Shown here one piece after another: positions 1 to 15,000 of a stretch of DNA of 39,397 nt (the stretch's first letter is position 1; each line of letters opens with the position of its first letter). The notes beneath the pieces are model-generated. The model saw only the letters and a list, made by a program, of their open reading frames with translations. It was not told the DNA's origin and searched no databases. Position numbers and translations under genes: made by a program. The DNA lies in NCBI GenBank assembly GCA_902761275.1, contig CACWJS010000005.1, forward strand, positions 1-39,397, given 5' to 3'. The stretch comes from an uncultured bacterium (GTDB taxonomy: Bacteria; Verrucomicrobiota; Kiritimatiellia; RFP12; UBA1067).

Positions 1-2
1 AC

Positions 3-3000
3 CCGATGGGGCAGAACCAGACTATACTGCCCGAGTTCGACGACGTCAGCTATGACCTTAAGCACGGCTTCGAATACAAGTGGACCGCCATCTGCAACGG
101 TCAGCCGTTTGCGAACGGCACGGTGGCTCACGATACGACGGGCACCGTCACCGAAACGACGATGACCACCAACTCGACGGGCGTCACGGCGACCTACAAG
201 ACGGTCGTTCCCGACGGAACGAGCATAAACGAGGTGCCGTTCGTCTACCACTTCCCGTACGCCGGCGTCTGGACGGTCAAGATCCAGATGAAGGACAAGG
301 ACATGGTCAAGTACTCGGTGGAGACGTACACGATCTACTTCGTTACGATTGAGAGCCCCGCCATCGAGATAACAGTCGACGACGTCTATGCCGAATCTGA
401 TACCGCCGCGAGGTTCAACGTCGGGCTCGGCTACTACAACTCTACGGAGAGCATAGTGGTCAAGCTGACCGTCACGCCTCCGGAAGGCGACAACCCCGGC
501 ACGCTGCTTCTCGACAACTCGCTCAAGACCGTGCCCACCGGCTACGCTGCGCTCAACGACAACGAGTACTACGTGAGCTTCCGCTCTGCCGAGCCGATTG
601 CCATCAGCATCGATTCAATGGACGGCACCGCGCGCAGCAGCGCGAAGGGCTTCGCAATAAATGCCGAAGTCGTGACGACTTCCCCGTCGATCGTGCCTGG
701 CAAGACATGGGCTGAATACTATCTCTCCAGCCAGAGGAAACTGTACATCGAAAACACTCCGCCGGTGCCTGGCTATGTCACTCTAGAGAACACGAACGCC
801 TGGAGCGTCGCTGGCGGCGCGGCGACTTCGTATCCGATCAACTGGTCGATACGCAGCGACGTCGAGGGCGACTTCACCAACAAGTGGGCGAACGGCGAGG
901 GTCCTGGCATCAAGGTGACTTTCCAGGGCTGCCAGAACGCGACGACCTTCTACGTGACCGACACGAACGAGTGGAGCGGCACGTTCATCCCGAACTTCGG
1001 CGGTATGCAGGGTGACATAAACGTCGTGCTTACCATCGAAGACAAGGATCAGGGGCTCCTTACCTGGACGTACATGTACACTGTCAAGCCGTCCAAGTTC
1101 CTCGTTACGATTCCCAACGGTCCGGTCGGCTTCGGCAACAGTGCGCTTTCGCAGAAGTACGTAAAGACTGATGCAAAGGGCGGTCGCGGCGAAGGCCACC
1201 TGTACGCACAAGGCGCGACATTCTCCGACGGAACGCTCTTCCGCATGAACTGGAACTGCTCGTCGGCTGCGGCTGTCGATGTCTATGCGTGGGGCTATCG
1301 CACCAACGCCGTCGACAACGGCTGGCTGAACAGCAAGATGGACATCGCCCTTGACGAAACCGGCACCGGCATCGCTTCGGCAGCCGCTGAAGAAACTACG
1401 GCGGGCTTCTACCGCTATGGCGACGAAGTCAAGGACAGCTTCCTGTACGCCTGGCTCGTCTCGACCCCACAGAAGGAAAGCGCCGCGCTCGAATGGACGC
1501 TTTCGATCGCGCCTGAGCAGCCCCTGGCGCAACCGATCCCGGTCACGGCACACCTGCCGACTGACACGACCGGAGACAAGTCCTACATGCCGGTCTACGT
1601 CGAGGCGGTGTTCGCAAAGGAATGGATGGCGGAGGACAACCTTGGCGATATCAACCAGGACGGCATCCCAGACTACTTCGCCATGGCCGGCTGGGGCGAC
1701 GGCGGCGAGTCGCTTATCGCCTCGACTACCGGCGGCGACACCAAGGAGAACGATCTCGCCGACATTGCCGGCGGCAACCCCGACGCGGACTACCTGCCGG
1801 GTGTCTACGAACAGCTTGGGGTGGAAAGGCTTATCGGGGCTTCCTACCAGATTTCGATTGGCGGCCATACGTACGACGCGCCCGCCAAGAATAGCTATGC
1901 GCCGATAGGGATTCCGTTCAACAACAGGCTTGAGCTGCGTGGTTTCCACGACGGCCTCAACGAGACCCAGGTAACCAAGAGCATTGTGTCGTTCAGCATT
2001 TCCGAGACGAATGCATACAAGGCGGCGTTCAAAGAGGCAAATGGACGCGATTGGGAGGATACGGATGGCTTTGACCTGTCGTTCTGGAGCCCGGAGCCCC
2101 GCGGCAGGGACGGAACCACCCGCATGGATCCGACGCTTGAAGACACCGACGCCGACAACTTCCCCGACGGCTGGGAGTACTACTTCTGGTACATGGCGAA
2201 GGTCTGGGTACCCGGAGGGCATGCCAACGGCAAGCCGAAGGAGGGCCAGCATTTCGTATTCGAGCGCTTCAACCCGGGCAACATCCTCGTCGGCACGAAA
2301 ATCGAAGCTTCCGAAGTCTTGAAGCGCTTCGACCCGTGCATTGAGTACAAACAGGAATCGTTCGACCTTGACAACGACGGACTCACCGATCTCGAAGAGC
2401 TCTTGATTGGCACCAACCCCTGCCACTGGGATACTGACGGCGACCACCTGTGCGACGGGTGGGAGATCATGATGTGCCTCGACCCGCTCAACGGCTCGAG
2501 CAACGAGAACCCCGACGGGGACTACATGGCGTTCCGCACGACGTATACCGACGCGTGCTACTTCGAGGGCGGCTTTGTTCCAACGAATGAAGAGAGCATC
2601 CCCGCAGGCATGAGGGTGTACGGTCTTCCCGATCTCCAGCTAGGCCAGGACTACGCATACGTCGGCGGCAAGTACGAGATGCTGGTAACGAAGGAGGTCG
2701 TCTGCTACAGCTTCACGCCAAAGTTCGATGCCAATGGCGAGAACATAATCTACGGCCTCAAGAGCGACATCCCGGAGAAGATTACGGCGGACTGGGTCTG
2801 GGGCTTTTACATGGTCGACAACGTCAGGCGCGAGAAGATCACGCTCCATGCGGGCGACGAGGTGTTTCTGGGGCTCAAGTTTGTCCTTATCCACGACCAG
2901 GTGCATGACGGCTTCGGGTTCGATCCTCGCACTGGATGGGGCATGAACGCCAACGGCTATGTCTCCGACCGCTGGGATCCCAAGGTCAACATTGGCCGCG

Positions 3001-6000
3001 GCAAATTCCTGGGCACCACCGGCCTCGCGGTCAATACGCGCCCGTACGCCACGTACGACGAGTATCTCGTCATGAAGTACCGCATGGACTACGGGATTGA
3101 CTATTCGAGGACGGATAGCGACAACGTCGTTGACCCGAACGCTGCCAACACGTGGGAAGTCATGAGGAGCAAGACGACCAACCCGAACGTCGTCTATCCC
3201 GTCTCGACCGCCGAGGAAGGCGAAGACGGCAACTCCGCGTCCGCCACAACTAACTCGACAGTTTCCGCCGCCATTGCGTCTGGTCTCGCCCAGGCCTTCG
3301 CCCAGGCGGGCAGCGACAAGTCGCCTGTCACGTCGCATGGCGCCGATACCGATGGCGACGGCGTGCCGGACGGCTGGGAACTCTACATGTACCGCAACCC
3401 GAACGCCGGTCCGATAAAAGAAGACGAGGACGGCCTTGGCAAGAACAATGCGCTTGACTTCGACGGCGATGGGCTATCTTGGGTGAACGAGTATGCTGGC
3501 GTCGACTCCTGCAACGCCTACAAGGACTGCGCGTCCATCTACCAGCACCACCCGGGCAACGTGTCGGGATGGTTCAACAAGTTCTTCCCGACGAACCCCG
3601 GCACGATGAAGGAGAACTTGGAAACAGATCCGAATCCGCAGTTCTACGCCGGCATGGGCAATGTAGACGGCTGGGACACCGACTTGGACGGCGTACCGGA
3701 TGCCGTGGAAGGCGGCACGTGGTATGGCGTGTTCGCAACAGGCGGCAGGCAGGGCCTGGTGGAGCTGGGCTTTGTGTACGGCACGCCGGAGGACGGCGGC
3801 TTGACAAATGTGTGCTTCCGCGGTGGCGGCATGAACCCGTGCACGATCGACACCGACCTCGACGGACTCCCCGACGGCTGGGAAATGCAGCATGCCGGCG
3901 TTCCCGTCGAGCTGCCAGCCAAGAAAGTGATACTGCCGCGTGGCCACAAGAGCGAGATTGTCAGCATCGATATTGACGAGGCGACATTCCTCGCCGACGG
4001 CTTGTCGGGCGAGAACGCCGTCTCGCCGACCGCCGTCTATATCGCGGGCGGCATGGACGCCACGTGGAAGGGCGACGCGGTGTTTGACGACTACAACAGC
4101 GAGATAAACCCGGAAGCGTGCCTGTCGTGGGACGATCTCCTAAAGACGAAGCGCGACGTCGACTTCGACCACGACGGGCTCCAGAACTACCAGGAGTACC
4201 TGACGCAGTCTGTTCGCCACTTCCGCTACGACGACATCACGACGCCGCTCATGGGCCGCCAGCTCTCCGGGAGCGAGGGTGATCATGCGCAGAGCTTCGG
4301 CGATTCGGCTGGCGCCCACGACGGCACAGGCACGGGCTATCCCGTGTTCGACCCCGCCGACGCCGGGACTTTCGCCGCGAATGCGGCAGAGGCGTGGAAT
4401 GGCAGGAGCTTCGTCTACTATGAAACGGTCACGACCGGCGTGAAGCAGGTGATCAAGACCATCAGCCCCGGCGTCGCCGAGACGAACTACATCTACTACA
4501 CGGCGCAGAAGAAGAGGTTCACCAACGGCGCTACGCTTGTCGCGAACCGGGTTGGCGGCGGCGACTCCGCGCTGCAGTACGCCTGGACGACAGAAGGCTG
4601 GAGGAAGGCCGGCTATTTCGCGCCGCCGCTCAATGCGTGGGATCGTGCATTGACCAGCAATAAGTTCAACAATCCGCAGTACCTGTACCCGATAACGCTC
4701 AGAGACGACGGCTACAACACGATGGTTGGTCTCGGTCTCAAGCCCGAAGACCGCGACTCCGTTGCGGGCTACGCGACGACCGACCCGCGCATCTCCGATA
4801 CCGACGGCGACAGCATGGACGATTTCTACGAGATGTACCACGGCCTCAACCCGCTTCTCGGCACGACGCCAGCGACTGCCAATCAGACAGGCTGGGGACT
4901 GGGAGCGAGTGGCAGCATGTTGAAGTTCGGCGACATAATTTCCGCGCAGTTCTACATCCAGAATCCCGTTCCTGCCGACTCGAGGCCTACCTTCAACGCC
5001 TGGTGCAACGAGTGGATATACCCGACGTATGCTGGTTCACCCGGCCGCACGGGCACATCAGTCGGCGTCCCGCTGCAGGCGCCGCAGGCGTACGATCCCG
5101 TCCTCTATCCCTGGGGCATGGGCACGCCAATGGCTGACGCCGACGGCGACGGCATGAGAAACGACGACGAACGGCTTCTGGCCAATGTTGCAGACCCGGT
5201 GGCGCGCCATACCGATCCGACGCCGCTGTGGTTCACCGAGCGCACGACGCCTGCCAGCTTTGTCGCGCAGTACTACGTCGTGTCTCCCGCCCTTGCCAAC
5301 AGCGGCATGCCGTGGGTCGGCTCGCCGAATGACAACTACGAAGAAGCCGCGCTTGAGGCCATGACCGACGCCACCAGCGACATATACTTCGGCGGACTCG
5401 TCAGCTACCAGTTCAGCTTCGAGGAGAACGAAGGCTACGACACCGACGGCGACATGACGCCCGACGAGGTGGAGGTCGTGTCGACGGTTCGCACTGCGTC
5501 CGATCCGCTCAGGTTCGACGATCCTCCCCGTAGCCAGGCGTTCTACCTGCCCGGCAACAATTCGTACGCGATCTCGCGCGACTTGCAGATCAGGCCGGTG
5601 GACTCCCGCGACTTCCTCAAGCAGTTCACGGTCGAGTGCTGGGTGATGCCCGAGAAGACGGGCGTCGCGCAGACGATCGTCGACCGCACCGTCGCCTACG
5701 AAGGCGATTCGATGAACACCGATGCGCTCGCAATACGCTCGAACTTCCGCATCGGCCTCGATGCGCAGGGCAAGGTCTACGGCATGTTCGACAACAACGA
5801 CTCGATCGAGTCGGGGCTTGACGCGCCGAAGAGCTGCCAGTTCGTCGACGGCGGTCCGCTGCCGCTCAACGAGTGGTCGCACATCGCGCTCACGTTCGAC
5901 GGCTCCAAGCTCATCATCTACGTCAACGGACTTCTCAAGGATTCTGCGCCGACCGCGCTCGTGCCGGCGAACGGCGTGACGCTTATCTACCAGAACACGG

Positions 6001-9000
6001 CCGCAACAAACGGCTTCCTGTACGGCGAGTACCGCTGCGCGCCGAGCGCGTTCCTGATCGGCGCAAGGCCGAAGAAGAAGAACATCTACGCCCTCTTCCC
6101 GTACTACATCGAGGCCGGGGAGCACAAAGAGGATTTCAGCAACCTGCAAGAGTACTTCCAGGGCTACGTCGATGAAGTGCGCGTCTGGGACGGCGCGAGG
6201 ACTGGCGACCAGATCAGCAAGAACTACATGAAGTCGCTGGGCTTCGCCGAGGCGTCCGAGAATCGCGACGCCGTCTTCGAGTCGTGGTTCTACAACGATG
6301 GCAGCAGAAACAACAACGACGGCAACCCGACGCTTCCGCCGGAGCTCGTCCTCAACTACGACTTCTCGACGCTCCCCGGTGCGGTCAACGAAAGCGACGT
6401 CGCGAAGACTCCGGCGGGCTTCACGAAGAACGTACTGTATGCCGCGATGAGCGACTACGCCAGCAATCCCGACGCGAGCGACATATCTGCGCTCTACCCG
6501 AACCTCCTTGATCTCAAGGGCGTTTCGGGTGGCGGCGTCGAGGGCGACTTGCTCGTTGGCTGGTGGGACGAGTGCCGTGTAAAATCTACTGTCTACGACG
6601 ACTACCACGTCGTCCCGTGGATCAAGAACACCGTGAGCCACCTGCCGTTCATCGACGGCGGTGCCGTAGACAGCTTTATGTACGGCGACTACTTCGGATC
6701 GGTCTACATGGCCGCCGCCGACCTCGGCGTGGCGAAGCTCGTGTTCCCGAACTCCGCGATGCCCTATCCGTCGACCGTCTTCAACGAAGACCGCTACTAC
6801 CGCCTCGCCCACGCCAACATCCTCGTTGAGCGCAAGGGCGAGAGCTTCCGCGCGAACCAGGCCATGTGCAGGTTCCAGGTCAGGAACAGCTTTGTCGGCA
6901 CGGCGGATCTCGTCCCGATGGGCGGCGCCTTTGCCAAGACGTGCAAGAAGATGTGGAACAACGGCGCGTCCGATCCTTGGGAGCAGACGGGCGACGACAC
7001 GAACGGCGACTGCATCCCCGACTGGTGGGAGGACTACGCGCGCAACAACTATGCGCAGGATCTCGATCCCTCTGCGTCGATCGGCTGGGATACGCTCATC
7101 GACTACCACGGCGCGAAGATCCCCGCCGGCAAGGCGTATGTCATCGACATCTACCGCGGCATGCAGCCCGACGGCACGATCGATCCCGAATACGCGGTCA
7201 ACACCGACGAAGACGGCGACAACCTGCCCGACTGGTGGGAGAACCTGTTCGGCGTCGCCAAGTACGGTGCGGACGACGATCCCGACAACGACGGCCTGTC
7301 CAACTACGACGAGTACCTGTTCAGCTTCGGTGCTACGCCGTACGGCATGGAGAACGGCTTCCCGTTCCTCGACCCGGCAAGGCAGCGTTCCGGTTCCGGC
7401 CAGAAGGTGACGGACTACTTCCTCGCGGGTCTGCCGGACATTGTCGTCTCCGCGGATGGCTCGGTCACTAACATCTTCGCCAACCAGTACCTCGGCGAAA
7501 TCGCGACCGACCACGACTTCATGGAAGGCTGGTGGGAGAAGACCTTCTCGAACTCCTACGCGAACCAGTACGTCTACGATCCCGACAAGGACACGGACGG
7601 CGACGGCTGGGACAACTTCAGCGAGAACCGCGCCGCGACTTGGTACGGCACGCTTCTCTCCGACTCCATCACGCGGTACCTGTCCGACCAGGTTGTCCTC
7701 AACAACTACCCGCAGCCGGCCATCGGGCTTCGCTTCACCTACAATGGCGGAATCCAGGACGTCTCCGGCAAGTCCGTCGTGGTCAGGACGATGACCAAGG
7801 CGAACGGGCGCACCGACGCGACCTTCACGGTTGTCGCGCCGGAGGCCTCGAATGTGGGTGTCGTTGCATACACTCCTGGCGCGTTCATCGACGCCAAGAC
7901 GCCAATCCACGGCTTCCTCCAGCCCGGCAGCATCCTTCCCCAGTCCTGCTACATCTACGGCGTCCACCTCTCGAAGGAAGGCGTCTACTTCTGGGGCATT
8001 CCCACGACCATCTACAGGCCGACTGCCGCCGGGAATACGTATCCGGCCTCGTCCGGCACGTATATCAGCAACATGACCCTGACGACCGGCAACGGCGCAG
8101 CGGTCGAGTGCTGGTATTTCACCGGCTCGTTCACCGACTACATTGCCGACGTCCGCGCCTATGGCAGGGACAATGTCATGCTCGACAACCCCGCGCTTGA
8201 CTTCGAGCTCATCGGCAAGGCGGTCAGCCGCGACGACGGGCGCAGGGGCGACGCGGTGATCATGAGCGCCCAGACGGCCGTGCAGACCTCCTTCGGCAGC
8301 TTCAACTTCCTCACGGGCGAGTTTAGCCTCGACCCGGCTGCGCTCGAGTTTGCCGGACTTCAGCCCGACGGCATGCTGGTCAAGCTCGAATACGAGTATG
8401 CAATCAGCGCCGAATGGCCTCAGACGCTTTGGTTGAACCAGCCCACCATCGGCCGCGTCAAGCAGGGCCTCAACACCATCGAGGCGTGGTTGGACCTCAA
8501 TGGCGACGGAGCGTATACGGCCGGCGAGCCCTATGGCGTAATCCGCAATGTCAATATCGGCTGGCACAAGACGGCCGAGATGGTCCTTGAGCTGAAGGAC
8601 ACCTCGACGATAATCCCGCACTACCTCCTGTCCGACGGGTCAAGCGACCGCGCCGTTATCGAGGGAGTCGCAGGCGGCGTTTCCGCTGCAGAGGGTGCAG
8701 ACGGCGGCGACGGCGGCCTTACCGCCAAGGTGGCTGTCCGCCGCGTCAGCATCAACGGGCAGCGGATGTACGGGCTTAAGACGGTGCCTTCCCGCACGCT
8801 TGTGTCGAAGTCCTACATACTTGACGACAGGGCTTACCTGACCGAGGCCGACGTCCTCTCTGACGACAAGTTCGACCTCGACTGGAAGTGGCTCGTGAGC
8901 GACGCTGCGAAGCTGGGGCTCGCGGTGTCCGACATCAATACTGTCGAATACGAGATCGACCGCGTCAATACACTCGGCGATGGCAGCGTCACGAACATCG

Positions 9001-12000
9001 CGATCGCGACGTTTGTCAACAGCTTTGGCCGCCAGAGGCCGATACCGGTCACGCGCGCGCCTCTCGCCGAGTCGCCCGTGTACAGCGCCGCGCCGACGTT
9101 CTCCTGGACGTGCTCTGACAACACGATGACGGCCTTCCGTCTCCAGGTCTCGACCTCGACGAATGCCGCGGACATCGTCTACGATACCGGAATCAAGCAG
9201 CTCCCCGGCAGCGACAGCCTTACAGTCGGGACCTTCGGCTACTCCTTCACGGCGCCGATATACGCCGGTGCGCCAATCGCCACGAACGGCGCCCCTGTCT
9301 TCCTCGACGGCAGCAACTACTTCTGGCGCGTCACGGAGTTCAACGCGAAGTACAACGACGTCGATCCCAAGTTCTGGAGCTCGTGGACGCAGTTCCAGAT
9401 TGACGTCGTGAACGCGAACATCAACCCGAGGCTGCCCACGGGCTACGGCAAGTGCGGTGCGATCGTCAGGTACTATGGTGCCAACACGAACGACCTCGCG
9501 GGTCTTGTCGTCGTGGAGGCCCACCAGTCTGCCGACTTCGCCGGTCAGCCGCTCGCCCAGATGCGCGCCGACGTCTCGCAGCTCGCAGACAGGGACGACC
9601 TGCAGACCACCAACGCGGAATTTGCCGGCATCGAGCCGGGAACCGTCTACCTGATGGCCTACATCGACGCGAACAACAACGGCAAGCGCGACGTTAACGA
9701 ATCGTGGGGCTATGCGAACTACGTCGGCACCGAGGCCCTCTCGCTCTTCACGCCGCAGGGCGTCAAGGTCACCGACGAGATACTGCGCAGCCCGTCCGTC
9801 GTCATCTACATCGAAGACACGGACTTCAACCGCAACGAGATTCTCGACTGCATCGAAGCCGCCGCCGCTGCCGCTGCCGGTGCTGCTGAGGGAGACAGCG
9901 ACCGTGACGGTCTTGCGGACGACGAGGAGGACGGCTTTGCGACCGACGCATCCGTCTGGGATACCGACGGCGACGGCATGCCCGACGGCTGGGAGGTGAA
10001 GTTCGCCGACCTCGATCCGAACTTCGACGACGCGCTTGAAGTGGCGGACGGCGACGTGATGGCGTTTGCCACGAACGGCTGCATGATCGTGACGGTTCAG
10101 AACACCGACGGCTCCGATCCCGTCAACTACATCCTCGCTGACGACGGGCGTCTGCCGGTCGCAGGAGACTCGATCGACGGCTACTCGCTCTACGAGATTT
10201 ACGACTACCCTGTCGCTACGGGCGACGGGCTCGTCAACTGCTACGGGCGCGGCGCGAAGATCACCCTGACTGCCGCAGCGGGGACGACGAACCGCGTCGT
10301 TGCCGTCAAGCCCGGCATGGTTGCTCTCGTCCACGCGCAGGTGTACGACGAGTTCGGTTTCAACCCGAAGACGGCAGTCGTGGCCGATGACGCCGTCAAC
10401 ACGAAGCCGTTCACGGCGCTTGACAAGTACCTCGTCATCCGCTACCTCGCGGCGCTTGGCATCTGCGACGAAGACGACGTCAACGTCAACGGCAAGTGGT
10501 CGCAGTATTCGCTCAAGCCCCTCGACGTCGACAACGACAAGGACGGCGCGCCTGACGGCTGGGAGCTCTACGTGATGTTCGGCAAGAACGAGATGAACCT
10601 CGACAACTTCACGAACGGCACGGCCATCAGCTGCTGGAACTTCGACGACCGCTTCGGCGACGGCGACGGCGACGGCCTTGAGCTCAGCCGCGAGTTCGAC
10701 GGCGCGGCTCCGACAGACCCATGGAACGCCCACACGATCTCGTCCGCGTTCACCGACTACGACGCGTGGCTCTACAATCTCAAGACGCCCGAAGCGCAGC
10801 TCTCCGACGCCGACAACGACGGCCTCTCCAACATCCAGGAGTACAGGGCGCACGATGACTGGGGCCTCGACCTCGACGTCGCGAAGATGAGGACCGACGG
10901 CGAGACGATCGACTACTTCCGCGTTGTCGATGTCGGCGGCGTGCAGCACTACATCGGCGAGCTTGTCGCAGACCACGACTTCATGGAGGACTACCTTGAG
11001 GACGAACATGGCTACGACCGCGGCCTATATGACGCGACGAAGGACTCCGACAAGGACGGCTGGTCCAACTGGGCCGAGCTCCGCTCGTACGTCGAGTCGG
11101 GCGTTGAGTACGTCGCGGACATTGTCTCCAACCGCGTCATAAGGACGAACATCTCCGTAGAGGAGTACGACACGATCCGCAACAACTACGATGTGATTGA
11201 GGATACGATCAACTTCAACGCGCGGTATGACGACGCCGGAAATCTCATCGGGTCTTCCGTCACCGGCTCGATCATCTATTTCGACACGCAGGCGGTCTTG
11301 CGCGTGCAGTCGCTCTACTCGGGTACGCCTTACCCGACGGTCCACCTCACCGTCGCCTACAATGGCGAGAAGGACATCGACGCGGGCGGCATCGTAGTCG
11401 AGGCCTATTCGAACGCCAAGATGCAGAAGAAGCTCTGCTGGTGGAACCTGACGGCAGCCGACTTCAGCTCCAAGTTTGCGCACAACGGCTACATCGAGCT
11501 CGAGCTCAAGACGCCGGACCACGGGTACCTCAAGGAGGGCACGACCCACTTCGCCGTGTTCGCCGACATGGACTCGAACGGAGCCTATTCCGGCGCGGAG
11601 CCGTTCGGCATTGCGAAGGACGTCAAGGTCGGCTATGACCGCACGACCGACTTCACGGTCGAACTCAAGGACATCACGCCCGTGCTGCCGCGCATCGACT
11701 TCGTGAACTACACCTGCGACCGCGTTGTGCTCGAGGGCACGACGACGAACACCTCGAACGTCGTCTGGGGTGGGACGACCGCCGGCGCCGTGGGCGAAGG
11801 AGAAGTCGTTGGCGGCGGACAGCAGCAGGGCGGCTTCGCGATCGACGGCGAGGAGGTGCGCGTCAGGGTGATCCGCACCGCCATCAACGGCGACGACACC
11901 GCGAAGAAGCGCACGCTCCTGAACCGCGTCTTCACGGTCGCGAACCGCAGCTACCTGCACGAGGGCGACTTCTTCACGAGCATGAAGAGCGACCTCGACC

Positions 12001-15000
12001 CGTATCTCGCTCTCGACGCCAAGGCGATGGGCATCGCGCCCTCCGCCGTGTCCGAGGCGACGTACGAGGTGGTTCTCGGCAACGCCAAGTACAAGGCTGG
12101 CTCGACCAACGCCAACGAAGGCGTCATAGCGACGTTCGTGAACAGCTACCCGAAGTCGCGCACGACCGGCACTCCGCTTGCGCCGAGCGCGAACTCGCGC
12201 GGCGTCCTCACGACCTCGCAGGCGACATTCGACTTCACAGCCGATACGTCCGCATACACGGCATACGTGCTGCAGGTGTCCGAGAACGACGGCTTCCCGG
12301 CTGCCGGGACGCTTTCGACAACCAACCTCCTCACGGGCGCGGTCAAGGGAATCGTCTCCGCGAAGCCCGCGTGGTACTTCGAGGACGGCAAGACGTACTA
12401 CTGGCGCGTTGCGCTTTTGAACGGCAAGTACTCGACGCTTGATAAGCTCGCGTCGTCCGACGTCGTCTGGAGCGAACCTGCAAAGTTCACGGTGGGCTTG
12501 CGCGGTGAGGCGACGGCCGAGGTCAAGTACTTCGGCCCTGCCGCGACCGACGGCAAGGTCGTCGTCGAGGCGTATACCTCGCCCGACTTCGTGGGCGACC
12601 CGATCGCACGCGTCGAAGGCGGTTCGCTCATCGACGGCACGAATGCCCTCGCGGTGGCGGGTCTCCCGAGCGGAGAAGTCTACCTCCTCGCGTTCATCGA
12701 CCGCAACGGCGACGGAGTCAGGCAGAGCTACGAGTCCTGGGGCTACGCCTGCAAGGTCGGAACCACCTACGCCGACCTCTGGACGCCCGCTCCGGTGACG
12801 ATCAACGCCGAGGTCCTCGGCGATCCCGTCGTCGCGGCGATCTACATCGAGGACACCGACATCAACCAGAACTTCATGGTCGATCCGCTCGACGACGAGG
12901 AAGACCTCAAGGCAGCCGAGGAGGCGATCGCGAGCGAAGGCGCCGACGACTCCGAAAACGACATGTCCGACCGCGACGGCGACGGACTCAAGGGCTACGA
13001 GGAAGAGGAGATCGGCACCGATCCCGACGACGTCGATTCCGATGGCGACGGAATGTGGGACGGCTGGGAGGTCTGGGCCGGCACCGATCCGCTCTCGGCA
13101 GAGGATGCCGACGATGTCGTCGACGGCGATGTCATGGCGTATGCCGAGGTCGGCATGACGGTGGTTAAGACACGTTCGACGCTGACCGGGCTCGAAGTCG
13201 CCTACATACTGCCCGAGGGCGAGGATGTGCCGCACGTCGGCGACAACATGAATGGCGTCGATCTGTACCGCGCCTACGAGTACGGCAGCCCCGATCTCTT
13301 CGGCATCGGCGCGATGACGACTGTTCCGACGTCTGCCGAGTACATTCTCGCCACTGTCGAGAACGACCGCGAAGGCACGACCAGCGACTTCCTCTTCGAT
13401 GCCGGCATCCCGCTCGACGTCGGAAGCAACGTGACCGACTTCGTCGCCTTCGAAGTTGCCGGCATCGACGGCGGGTTCTACATTATCGGCGACGCGACGA
13501 ACCTCGTCGTCGACACGACGCTTGTCGACCCGACGGCCTCGAACGTCGTCACGGCGGTCTCGGTCGTCGACGTCTCGCTCGGCGAGAACCGCGTGATTGA
13601 GGTGATTCCGGCGGCGACGGTGGCGCTCATCCACAACCAGGTCTACCAGAAGTATGGCTACAACCAGAGAACGGCTGTGGGTGCGCTCCCCGAAGATGAC
13701 CGCATCAATACGAAGCCGTTCACTGCGCTCGACAAGTATCTCCTTATTCGCTACTACGAGGCGCTTGGGCTCTGCGACGAGGCAGCGGTCAATGCCGCGG
13801 GCGAATGGGATCTCTGGTCTCTGAAGCCCGGCGTCATAGACGGAGACTGGGGTGATGCTGAAGGCCGCTATGGTGACGGCATCGCGGACGGCTGGGAGCT
13901 CTACATCGGCAAGAACCCGTGGGACTTTGATGACCGCTTCGACGACGATGACGGCGATGGCCTCGCGCTTTACCTCGAGTACGACGGTCTCGAGCCGAGT
14001 GATCCGTGGAACGAGCACTCCGTCTACGAGTATTTCGCCGCGAACGAGCTGCTTCTCCCCGGCACGACGATGTTCACCGATGCTGAGGTACGCAGGTTCG
14101 GCATTGCGCCATCGCAGTTCTCCAGCGATGACGACAACGATCTTCTTACGAACCTCGAGGAGATCCAAGCGTACTACTATGACAGGACGGCGCTTGCAGA
14201 CATCGATCCCGAGAATGCGTGGAGCGACGGCGAGACGCCCGACTACTTCCGCGCAATCGCCGACTTCGGGTACATCGGTCTCCTCTTCAATGGCGGCGAG
14301 TTCATCGAGCCAGATTCGAGAGCCGAACTCGGCATCGATGGCGAGGCGATGGCTGGCACTCGCGACTACAAGAACAGCGGCTGGGACAACTGGTCTGTTG
14401 CCCGTTACTCGGTCAGCGACTTGGCTGACTTCGCGATCGTGTATACGAATACGACAGATTACTCGTGGTTTTCTGGAGAGGTAAATGTTAAATATGAAGA
14501 TGAAGAAAAGGCGTTCGATACGGCACCCGAGTCTCTGAAACGACTCCAGCGCTTGGGCAAAATTAAGCTATTGTCTGTCGAGCATGTGAGTGAGGTCAAT
14601 CAGCAATCTGGAGCCATAAACACCTACTATCGTTATGGTTATCGCGACCTAACTACAGACAGCGGCAACGTCCCGGTTCCGGAAGTCAAGATGACTGTCA
14701 AGTATGCTGGTAATGCCACCAGGCCGGTCATCGTCGAGGCGTACCAGATCAACTCCGCCTATCCTGAGTATGGCGAGCAGCTGACGGCCCGCTGGTCTGC
14801 CGGCGTGCAGTTTAACGGCGGCGTTGGCAACGTGACGCTTATCCAGTCCATGCTGACCGAGGGCAAGCTCAAGCAGGGTCAGGCGAGGTTCGTCGCTTAC
14901 ATCGACGAGAACGGCGACGGCAAGCTCTCGGCCGGCGACACGTCTGGCTCCGCGATTGCGGAGGTCGGCTACCTCGGCTGCGATCTCGCAATTGCGCTTG

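Noticed and set aside
6..8. ATG at 6 as the true start of the giant gene
   Set aside because: The preceding codon is sense and the following residues are an interior beta domain without signal peptide, so the start most likely lies upstream of the window.
5058..14168. Other long antisense frames (5058-8621, 8640-11009, 11025-14168)
   Set aside because: Same register and same cause as above; Val/Arg/Asp-rich shadow products without motifs, starts or ribosome binding sites.
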